A stretch of DNA of 64,000 nucleotides, from NCBI GenBank assembly GCA_964345225.1, contig CAYFQB010000066.1:1-64000 (forward strand), written 5' to 3'. This document shows positions 43,262 through 50,999 of the stretch, piece after piece. The notes beneath the pieces were generated by a model that made no database searches, had not been told where the DNA came from, and saw only the letters and a list, made by a program, of their open reading frames with translations. Every line of letters starts with the position of its first letter. Position 1 is the stretch's first letter. The position numbers and the translations under genes were made by a program. The stretch is from CAYFQB01 sp964345225 (GTDB taxonomy: Bacteria; Nitrospirota; Thermodesulfovibrionia; Thermodesulfovibrionales; UBA6898).

Positions 43262-44611
43262 ATGGCAATATCTAAATTTTTATTAGAACGCTTAGCCAGC
43301 AAAAAGAGTGACTACCAAGAGTACAATTTTACTAATACAGAAAATGACGCCCTTAAGACCTTCTTTGATCTTGCCCAGGAATTTGACAGCATTGAGGATT
43401 TCTACATTTTATGCGTTGCAATACCTAAAAGTTTCTTTAACCTGGATGCAAACCTTTACCTGATAGATCCCGCCAGTAATTCGTTAGCTCTCAGAGCAAC
43501 AAGTAAAGAGCACGGGTACAAAGTGAACACTCCTCCCCCGCCCGATGTAAAACCAAGCAAAAGTCCTTTTTATGTCAACGAAAAGAGCCTTATTTTAACT
43601 ATTCGCGGCAAGGAAATGCTTATAGAGCAACTTCCATTCAGAACTGAAGATAATGTCCTTGGATTATTGGAAGTATTTCCTGTTGATAAGCATGAGAGGC
43701 ATACTGAACTCTTTTTTGAAAAATATGCAAACCGTATAGGTTTCAGACTGCACAACAAAATTATGGTTGTAAAGAACATAGAGCACCTGAAGTTTATCCG
43801 GTCACTTGTCACTGATATCGAGCATAATATAATTGTACCTAATATAGTATATAAACTATTTTTGAAAAACCTAAAAGCACAGGTAATAAAAAATATAGAG
43901 ATAGAAAACCTTATTACCAAACTTGTATCAGAAGAGCACTATAGCAAAAACATGGGAAATCTTTTAAGGGAATGGTCAGAAATCAACAGTAGTCTGAGCA
44001 GGGAGTTGGAGAACATAGAAAAGCATTACAAGAATATGAGCCTGTTCATAGAGACACTCTTCAGAAAGAGTCATTTCGATCAGGGGCGACTTGTTCTCCG
44101 CACAAAACAATGCAACATGAAAAAGGATGTGGTGCTGCAGCAGTTAGATCGGTACCGGGAACGTTTTGCAAGTGAGGGTATTTTTATTGATGACCGTTTA
44201 AGCGGCATTCCCGACGAAGAGACCATAAGTGTTGTTGACGTAGGATTAATATCGCAAGTATATGCAAACCTTTTCTCAAATGCCCTGAAATATACTCAGG
44301 AAGTGGATATATTTGGTGAAAGGAAAAAGTATATAGCTTATGGCCATGAGATTATGAAAGATTTCTTCGGGCCTGGCAAGGACGGCTCCAAGTTTAATGT
44401 CTTCAGTTCAGGACCACATATTCCTGAAGAAGAAAGGGAGAAAATATTTGATGAGGAATTCCGCAGCTCAAATGCCCGTAACAGGCCTGGTACCGGTCAT
44501 GGTCTTGCTTTTATCAAGAATGTGGTTGAGCTGCACAAAGGCGTTACAGGCTATGAAGCTACAGAATATGGGAATAATTTCTACTTTATTCTGCCAAATA
44601 AAGAACATTAA
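43262..44611 (+). CDS. Orphan sensor histidine kinase with atypical H-box
   Basis: A soluble 449-residue protein with no transmembrane helix. The N-terminal part (about 30-165) looks like a GAF-type sensor (LYLIDPASNSLALRATSKE, LGLLEVFPVDKHER). The dimerisation region has a candidate phospho-acceptor His188 in SLVTDIEHNIIVPNIVY, which differs from the usual HExxxPL. The ATPase domain has N-box YANLFSNALKYT and G2-like GTGHGLAFIKNVVELHKG, but the G1 box (DNGPGI) is replaced by FSSGPHIPEEEREKIFDEEF. An insertion with a long linker lies between N- and G-boxes. No response regulator is adjacent. Confidence 0.82.
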   Translation: MAISKFLLERLASKKSDYQEYNFTNTENDALKTFFDLAQEFDSIEDFYILCVAIPKSFFNLDANLYLIDPASNSLALRATSKEHGYKVNTPPPPDVKPSKSPFYVNEKSLILTIRGKEMLIEQLPFRTEDNVLGLLEVFPVDKHERHTELFFEKYANRIGFRLHNKIMVVKNIEHLKFIRSLVTDIEHNIIVPNIVYKLFLKNLKAQVIKNIEIENLITKLVSEEHYSKNMGNLLREWSEINSSLSRELENIEKHYKNMSLFIETLFRKSHFDQGRLVLRTKQCNMKKDVVLQQLDRYRERFASEGIFIDDRLSGIPDEETISVVDVGLISQVYANLFSNALKYTQEVDIFGERKKYIAYGHEIMKDFFGPGKDGSKFNVFSSGPHIPEEEREKIFDEEFRSSNARNRPGTGHGLAFIKNVVELHKGVTGYEATEYGNNFYFILPNKEH

Positions 44612-44704
44612 AAGTTATGGATGTTCAGCCTCTATAGCAGGATTCTATAATATAGTATGACGTAAAGCCTTAAGATCAGGTAAAATATCTTAGAGGCTGA
44701 TAGT

Positions 44705-44893
44705 ATGACAAAAGTTAATAAGAGAAATGTAGATACTGAAATAGGGCCTTTAAAACAAGAAAAATATAAAAAGCAGGCAGAAAAAGAGGACAATTCCGTC
44801 AATTGCAGATGCAAAGAGGCTCAAGGAAAAACTTTTCCTCAGCTATTAAAACAAATACTTGACGACTTAGCATTTTGGAAGAAATTAAAGTAA
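44705..44893 (+). CDS. Possible small charged protein
   Basis: A 62-residue frame, very rich in Lys and Glu, with CRC in the middle and an amphipathic end (FPQLLKQILDDLAFWKKL). AGAGG lies upstream of ATG 44705. A palindromic repeat follows the stop after 33 bp, as at other gene ends, which supports a real transcript. No family is recognised. Confidence 0.45.
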   Translation: MTKVNKRNVDTEIGPLKQEKYKKQAEKEDNSVNCRCKEAQGKTFPQLLKQILDDLAFWKKLK

Positions 44894-45184
44894 CTACGAA
44901 ATCTGAAGTCCTCACATAATAGCAATTACCCCGTTTAGAAATTGTTGTTATTTTCTTCTAACGGGGTAAATCCCTGATTGAAGATTTGTAAGTATAAGCA
45001 ATTCAGAAATTATGTATTTCCATGCATAATCTTAAATGTCAGATTCTCTAATGAAATTATTTACAACCCCCTTAATTTAAGAATTTATATATTAAATACT
45101 AAATAAAATTAGATAATTGACAAAGCTCCATTACATGTGAGAAATTAAAAATAAGATCAGTTTAAGTAAGGTAACGAGGCGTTT
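44894..45184. repeat. Spacer with palindromic repeat copy
   Basis: At 44927-44970 TTACCCCGTTTAGAA pairs with TTCTAACGGGGTAAA around TTGTTGTTATTTTC. One extra T in the left arm makes a bulge. The remainder is AT-rich with no other feature. Confidence 0.75.
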
Positions 45185-45601
45185 ATGAAAAAAGAAAAAA
45201 CAAAATTATTTAATGAAGAGGTTGAAAAATATAGAAAATTACTCCTCCGTTGCTGTAATAAAAGCGAGTGGAATATATTCAAAATGACCGCCGGCAGGCT
45301 CTTCGACTATATCGAATCAATAGAGATCTTAGAAGTGCAGAAGAAATTCTTCAAAATTTTCAAGGTAATGCTGGCTGTCGTAGTCCTCTCGGTTATCTTT
45401 ATTCTCAAGATGAATATTAATATTCTGCCGGACATCGGATCATTAAGGAACCTGGCTCTTTTCACAGCAGTGGCAGGTTGCTGTTTCGAACTGTACTTCT
45501 TCATTAACTTCAGGTCGTACATGGAATATAAGACGACATATTACAAGAAGAGGAGAGAAAAATTCATCAGGGACCTTGAGATAGATTTTAAAGAGGCCTG
45601 A
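45185..45601 (+). CDS. Small membrane protein, unknown function
   Basis: A 138-residue protein with a charged N-terminal cytosolic part (1-55, containing two cysteines in LLLRCCNKSEW), two membrane helices (about 59-76 and 88-108) and a basic C-terminal tail. GAGG lies five bases before ATG 45185. No named family is recognised. It stands alone, flanked on both sides by palindromic repeat copies. Confidence 0.65.
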   Translation: MKKEKTKLFNEEVEKYRKLLLRCCNKSEWNIFKMTAGRLFDYIESIEILEVQKKFFKIFKVMLAVVVLSVIFILKMNINILPDIGSLRNLALFTAVAGCCFELYFFINFRSYMEYKTTYYKKRREKFIRDLEIDFKEA

Positions 45602-45911
45602 TAATAAACATATTATATATTATAAGCTTTTCACTTTAGCTCTTTATTATATTGTGCCCATACATTAATTGGGGGTTGGGGGGATATTTTAAATATTAAA
45701 TATTTGCTTTATATCCTCAACTCTCTTCTGTTTACCCCGTTAGAAAGTGTTGATATTTTTTTCTAACGGGGTAAACTGTTTGTTATTAATGTTTTCTGCT
45801 TATTGCTTACCATTAGCCATTTACCTTTAAGTGTTTTTTATTGCATTTTTTGCCTGATGTGATTAGTATTTTTAATCAGAACAAGAGAGTTATGAAAGAG
45901 GAGAGATTGTA
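45602..45911. repeat. Spacer with palindromic repeat and ladder remnant
   Basis: At 45731-45776 lies the best copy of the family: TTTACCCCGTTAGAAA, loop GTGTTGATATTT, TTTCTAACGGGGTAAA, a 16-bp perfect stem. At 45788-45825 a degenerate pyrimidine ladder (TGCTTATTGCTTACC) follows. No gene is seen. Confidence 0.75.
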
Positions 45912-46643
45912 ATGATAACCAAAGAACGAGAACAGACGCTTGTGCTTATTAAACCGGATGCTCTTAAAAATTCTTTAACAGGATATGTGCTTTCTCAATT
46001 ATCAGAATTTCATACAGGATTGCGCTTCGCCGGAGCTAAGATTGTCAATGTCAGTAAAATGCTTGCCGTTGAACACTATGCGGAACATCGCGGGAAGGTA
46101 TTTTTCCCTTCGCTTCTGGATTATATCATGGGGCTCATTCATTATCCAAGTGAACCCTGGAAACATAGAGTGATTGCGATTGTGTATCAAGGTCCAAATG
46201 CAACAAAAAAAATTCGGGATATTGCAGGCCCTACGAATCCTCACTTTGCCAGGGAGGAAAAACCAGGATGCATCCGTGCACTGGGGACCGTGGTTCCTAT
46301 TAAAGACAAAGCAGGAAATGTAATCGGCGAGCGCATGGATAACCTAATTCACGCCTCTGGAACAGATAGTGAAGCGGAACGAGAAATTAAGCTATGGTTC
46401 AAGCCAAATGATATCCCGCCATTAATGCATGCCTACTCCACCGAAGTAAGTGATAATTACTATTATTTTAAGGACAGCAAACTTTACATGACGCGTGAGC
46501 CAGGTAGCATATGCTTTCTCGTACCCGGTGATGTTGCCTGGAAGTCTGACTTGGAGATACTACGCCTTCTGTCCCAAAGTCTTCCAGCACCTTACTCTCT
46601 TGAAGCAGTGGTTGCCAAGTACCTCATTAACGAAAAAAGGTAA
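45912..46643 (+). CDS. Long-variant nucleoside diphosphate kinase-like protein
   Basis: A 243-residue protein whose first 165 residues match nucleoside diphosphate kinase: TLVLIKPDALKN, the KMLAVEHYAEHRGKVFF Kpn-loop region, IRDIAGPTNPHFA and catalytic His147 in NLIHASGTDSEAEREIKLWF. The usual NRSH/HGSD motif is kept as HASGTDS. Ordinary NDKs are 135-150 residues. Here a 20-residue insertion precedes the active site and about 75 further C-terminal residues (PPLMHAYSTEVSDNYYYF onward) have no NDK counterpart. It may be an NTP-balancing enzyme or a relative with another substrate. AAAGAGGAGAG precedes the start. Confidence 0.82.
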   Translation: MITKEREQTLVLIKPDALKNSLTGYVLSQLSEFHTGLRFAGAKIVNVSKMLAVEHYAEHRGKVFFPSLLDYIMGLIHYPSEPWKHRVIAIVYQGPNATKKIRDIAGPTNPHFAREEKPGCIRALGTVVPIKDKAGNVIGERMDNLIHASGTDSEAEREIKLWFKPNDIPPLMHAYSTEVSDNYYYFKDSKLYMTREPGSICFLVPGDVAWKSDLEILRLLSQSLPAPYSLEAVVAKYLINEKR

Positions 46644-46697
46644 AACCATTAGGAAGTTTGGTCTTTTTGAGTAGGCTGTTACTCTTATTATGATCAT

Positions 46698-46728
46698 AAA
46701 AAAGGCAGGGTAAATTCAGACCCTGCCT
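46698..46728 (-). terminator. Intrinsic terminator of the M6 protease gene
   Basis: On the minus strand AGGCAGGGT and ACCCTGCCT form a perfect 9-bp stem with loop CTGAATTT, followed by TTTTTT. It lies 26 bp after the protease stop. Confidence 0.85.
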
Positions 46729-46753
46729 CTCTCATTACGATTTATGATAGGCA

Positions 46754-49700
46754 CTAGTAATTAGGACACGCTGGTCCTCCTGGCAGTCTGATACAGGAAC
46801 GTGCAACCGGTGCAGTACCTTGGCCCGGCTGCCAGACATTACCACCAGTCATAATGTTATTTGCTCTCTGCATAAAGACCGCCCAAAGGGCACCAGGTGC
46901 AATGACCGTACCATCAAAAGGATTTATCCAGGGGCCTGCAGTTGCTTCGCACTGGAATCCCTCAGTGAAGATTGACCGTGTATCCAGCCGCAGGTCTTCA
47001 ATCAGGTCATACTGCTCAAAGTCTTTGTAATGCAGGTGCCTGCTGAACTTAACCTCGTCCTCATTCCAGCAGACTACATTGATGTCAAACTCAGGCTGTC
47101 TCGACAGCACCAGATCAATATCAATGTCTGCAACGGCCAGGGTGCCTTGCACTATTCCAAAGGCATTTCCGGAAAAGCCCTCAAAGAATATTGTGCCTGT
47201 GCCCGCTGCATACTCAATACCGTCCAGAAGCAGTCGCCTGTCTGACACTAGCCCGGGAAAGGCCTGCATAGCAATAGCGTTGTAGTTTAATGCCTTCTGA
47301 ATATCAAGAACAGTGGCATCACCCTTGAGGTTGTTGAACATTATCTCCCTCTGGTTAATGTCATCATCAATAGCCCAGCAGAACATATACCCTTTCCTGT
47401 CATCAAAATCCCCGATCATCACCCTGTCTCCATTGGCGTTCGTCCTGTCGTATGGAAAGGCTGTGTTCCACCAGAATTTCTCCTTCTGGCTCATCTTGAT
47501 GATGAAGTCTTTCTTCTCATCAATAGGAGTACCCACACCATGAGTAACCATGTAGCATTCAAGCACAACATCCTGAGAGCTCATGTTAGCAATGTTAATT
47601 ATGGTGTTGTAGTTGATATTGTCTATCAATGGGTACACCAGGAGGCTCCCCGGTTCATTAAGAACTATAGGAGCGAGTATCGCAGTATCTTCAGTGTCTG
47701 TGTTGTTGCTAAGGTCCGGATCAGTGCTGCCGCCGCCTACCACTGCCTGTGCAGTGTTCTGGATGATCTGTCCTCCACTGCCCAGAGGTACATGTACGTT
47801 AATGGTGTACTGAACAGAAGTCCCTGCTGGCACTGTGCCCAGGTTGCATACCGGTACACCGTTAGGGTCGTTCAGACAGCCATTGGTGCTCACGAAGGTT
47901 ACCTGCGGAGGCAGAGTGTCGTTTACGTCCACTAACTGTGCATCAGACGGTCCTGCATTGTATACCGTGATGGTGTAAGTCAATGGGTTATTTGGCAATA
48001 CGGGGTCTGGATCATCATCCTTGGTCACAGAAACATCAGCAATGGACAGGACCAGGGTGTCTTCAGTTGCCGTGTTGTTTGCAAGATTGATGTCATTAGT
48101 GGTTGACGAGACGGTAACCGTGTCGGTTATTATCCCAACGGTCGAGGCATCTACGGATACCTTTACCGTAAACTGTTTAGAGCTACCTGCCGGCATAGTG
48201 CCGAGTGTGCATGTGACTATACCGGCTACAGCTGCATTCGGATCCTCAGCACACCCTACAGTAGACATGAAAGTTACACCTGCAGGCAGTGTGTCTACAA
48301 CTAACACGTTCTGTGCATCTGAAGGACCACCGTTTGTAACTGTTACCTTATATGTAATCGTATCCTGACCTGCAACAACAGGGTCAAACGGAAAGTCGTC
48401 TTTCTCTATTGACAGGTCTGCCTGCGTGTTGACAGTCGTAGTGGCTGTTCGAGAATTATTTGTAGAGAGCGGGTCAGTCGTATCCGAAGTCGTTGTCGCC
48501 GTGTTGGTGATTATGGTACCATTCGGCGTGCTCGGCAGTACCTGTACTACGATGGTCACTGTTCGTACCGAGGCCGGGTCAGGAGTCGGCGGTGTCAGGC
48601 CGCCCCAGGTGCAAGTTACGGTTCCTGTAAAGCCCGGAGAAGGTGTTACACATGAGCCGCCTGCGCTCGGAGTTGCAGACACGAATACAGTGTTGGCCGG
48701 CAGGGGATCAACGATCTTTACGTTCTCAGCGCTGGACGGACCATTATTAACAACAGATAATGTGTATGTAAGGTTAGTGCCCGCTACGACCGGGTCAGGT
48801 GTATCGGTCTTAGATAAAAACTGCAGGTCAGCCTCACCTATCACCAGAGTATCTTCTTCGGTAAAGTTGTTTGACATGGCCGGATCGGGAGTGCTCGATG
48901 TCACATTAGCGTTATTGATAAGCTGCCCGCTTGTCTCGGAAAGTACCTTAACTGTGATGGTAATGGGATCAGTGGTCAGACCAGCTGATAGGCTTCCCAC
49001 CGGGGTCCCACCCTGCCAGTCACATGAGATGATACCGTTACTATGATTGCAACTCCAGTTGGTGCCGCTTGCCGAGACGTATTGCTCACCCGACGGCAGT
49101 GTGTCAGTTATCATCACGTGCTGGGCGATATCAGGCCCTGCGTTATACACTGTCAGTGTGTATACAAGGTCGTTGCCCGCGACCACAGGGTCTACGTCAT
49201 CTGTCTTTGTGATATCAAGGTCTGCCTCGCCACAAATCGTGCTAAAACTTGCAGTTATCTCTGCACCTGGAACTGTACTCAGGTCAGTGATGTCCCAGAC
49301 TGTAACGCATGAGTCAGTGCCATCGTATTTATCACTGGACGGTGCAGTATTTGTGCCAATTACATCCCCTGCAGTATAAATGTCTCCGCTGTCAGCTAAA
49401 TCGCCACTCGGCTCTGCCTCGATCTCCTCCAGTCCGTCAGCTTCCATCAGCCTGACGAACTTGTGATCAGTATATTGATTATCGTATGCGAAACTTGTAC
49501 CCGCACCGTTTAGTGTTGCATCAATATGCCAAATAGACAAACCGTCAAGTGTAAACCAAACACTACTATCATTTTCAATGTCTTGTCTGTTTTGCACTAT
49601 GAAGAACTCGCTAAAAATGTCTCCCAAGCTCACTCCCGGCCAGATAAGAACACAATCCTTGGATGTAGCTGTATCATCAAGGGTTATATCTTGTCTGGTA

Positions 49701-50689
49701 CCAGCAACGACAATTGGAGTGAGCCAATCAAGCATCCACTTACTGAAGCAATTGTGATCTCCTGTGTTGCCATCCATCATATCAAAGCCGCCGACACCAC
49801 CGTCAGGGCCTACAGTATCATCGTAATCATATAGATCGGGCAGACCCAAGCCGTGCCCTGTCTCGTGTATTACAACAGTTGGATTGTTTGATTCCCATTG
49901 CCATGAGTACCAATAAAGTGTTTTGCCATCAAGATTATAACCGCCGTCAATCCAACTGTGTCTATAACCCCACCAGAATGAACCCCAACCTGTATCAGGT
50001 CCGGTCCACATTACGATGAAATAGTCTATATCACCATCACCGTCATTATCGTACTGACTGAAATCGTGTCCTGCTGTGTCATAGTAATTGAGGGCCTCTT
50101 TTATAAGATTCTCTCGTCCTGTAGTATCTGTAGTAACAGCACTGCGGTTATATGCAGTCTGGTACCAGCCGAGAGTAGTTCCATTGCCCAGGTCGATTAG
50201 ACCATATGAAGCACGATCATAGTAGTTAGTCAGGCTTTCCCTCGGAAAATTAGCAGGGTTTCCATTCCCATATAGCATGTCGTTGATATCTGTTTCGGAG
50301 ACAGTGTGAGTATGGTCTTGGAATTCAATAAGAAGAGCAAAAGTCTTTACGTTTCCAGTTGATGGCATGCCCTGCCAGGCAGGCGGAGGCACAGCGGGTA
50401 AAATTGCATCTATCTCAGATTCTGTCATTCCTTGTGATTTGAGAATCTTTCGCTTGAGTTTGATAACGGCTCTCTCAAGAAGATATGGGTCAACTTTATG
50501 GTTGCCAATCTTCTTTGCCATTTCCTGTCGGCTTTCAAATTTACCTTCGGCCTTGAGCTTTTCAATTTCCCCGGGTCGGGGAGGTTCCATTGCCCGGGCG
50601 GGAAAAAGTGATAAAATGCTGAGGAAAATATAAGCTGTTAGAACCATCATAAGATAGGATACTTTATTCGATAGATGGTGCACTTTCAT
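46754..50689 (-). CDS. Secreted M6-type metalloprotease with four DUF11 repeats
   Basis: A very large exported protein (1311 residues). A signal peptide covers about residues 1-33 (cleavage after PARA). An M6/immune-inhibitor-A-like zinc protease domain spans about 110-480, with HETGHGLGLPDLYD near residue 275 as the zinc motif and Asp-rich calcium loops such as YDNDGDGDIDY. Four DUF11 repeats start near residues 487, 618, 757 and 884, each opening AD-x-K-DD-x-DPV and containing TYT-x-NAGPS-A. A C-terminal domain (about 1000-1311, beginning EPGSLLVYPLIDNINYNTII) is unassigned and may anchor it to the surface. No sorting motif is visible. It is likely to cut external proteins; Bacteroidetes-style type IX signals are absent. 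Confidence 0.88.
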   Translation of the reverse strand: MKVHHLSNKVSYLMMVLTAYIFLSILSLFPARAMEPPRPGEIEKLKAEGKFESRQEMAKKIGNHKVDPYLLERAVIKLKRKILKSQGMTESEIDAILPAVPPPAWQGMPSTGNVKTFALLIEFQDHTHTVSETDINDMLYGNGNPANFPRESLTNYYDRASYGLIDLGNGTTLGWYQTAYNRSAVTTDTTGRENLIKEALNYYDTAGHDFSQYDNDGDGDIDYFIVMWTGPDTGWGSFWWGYRHSWIDGGYNLDGKTLYWYSWQWESNNPTVVIHETGHGLGLPDLYDYDDTVGPDGGVGGFDMMDGNTGDHNCFSKWMLDWLTPIVVAGTRQDITLDDTATSKDCVLIWPGVSLGDIFSEFFIVQNRQDIENDSSVWFTLDGLSIWHIDATLNGAGTSFAYDNQYTDHKFVRLMEADGLEEIEAEPSGDLADSGDIYTAGDVIGTNTAPSSDKYDGTDSCVTVWDITDLSTVPGAEITASFSTICGEADLDITKTDDVDPVVAGNDLVYTLTVYNAGPDIAQHVMITDTLPSGEQYVSASGTNWSCNHSNGIISCDWQGGTPVGSLSAGLTTDPITITVKVLSETSGQLINNANVTSSTPDPAMSNNFTEEDTLVIGEADLQFLSKTDTPDPVVAGTNLTYTLSVVNNGPSSAENVKIVDPLPANTVFVSATPSAGGSCVTPSPGFTGTVTCTWGGLTPPTPDPASVRTVTIVVQVLPSTPNGTIITNTATTTSDTTDPLSTNNSRTATTTVNTQADLSIEKDDFPFDPVVAGQDTITYKVTVTNGGPSDAQNVLVVDTLPAGVTFMSTVGCAEDPNAAVAGIVTCTLGTMPAGSSKQFTVKVSVDASTVGIITDTVTVSSTTNDINLANNTATEDTLVLSIADVSVTKDDDPDPVLPNNPLTYTITVYNAGPSDAQLVDVNDTLPPQVTFVSTNGCLNDPNGVPVCNLGTVPAGTSVQYTINVHVPLGSGGQIIQNTAQAVVGGGSTDPDLSNNTDTEDTAILAPIVLNEPGSLLVYPLIDNINYNTIINIANMSSQDVVLECYMVTHGVGTPIDEKKDFIIKMSQKEKFWWNTAFPYDRTNANGDRVMIGDFDDRKGYMFCWAIDDDINQREIMFNNLKGDATVLDIQKALNYNAIAMQAFPGLVSDRRLLLDGIEYAAGTGTIFFEGFSGNAFGIVQGTLAVADIDIDLVLSRQPEFDINVVCWNEDEVKFSRHLHYKDFEQYDLIEDLRLDTRSIFTEGFQCEATAGPWINPFDGTVIAPGALWAVFMQRANNIMTGGNVWQPGQGTAPVARSCIRLPGGPACPNY

Positions 50690-50999
50690 GATTTTAATCC
50701 TCCATCTGATAATAAGCCGTTTATTTTAATTCGGATTTCCATACTATCTTCTATTCTTTATATTTCTTTGTTTTTCAATTTTATCAAGGTGTTTAAAGAA
50801 TATTCTCTGAGATGTGTTTCTTCTCATTAAACATCTAACTCACTATTGAACAAAATGTTACAAAAGTAAACATTTATTAAAAAAGAGGGGACTATTATAT
50901 ATATAGTCCTCCCTTGATATACTATTTGTCAATCAGCCATTATGTGTATTTATATTAGGGCTTAAGTCTTAATACTTTAGATTCTATATAGTAATTCTA
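50690..50999. other. AT-rich intergenic region, nothing recognised
   Basis: About 310 bases between two secreted-protein genes on the minus strand. No gene is visible. A run of alternating TATATATAG near 50900 has weak dyad symmetry; promoters for the protease should be at 50700-50900. Confidence 0.5.

Noticed and set aside
48021..49379. Long open frames on the plus strand opposite the DUF11 repeats (about 110-206 codons)
   Set aside because: They lie antisense to a clearly real secreted protein, and their Val/Thr-rich sequence is the mirror of DUF11 codons; no ribosome sites.
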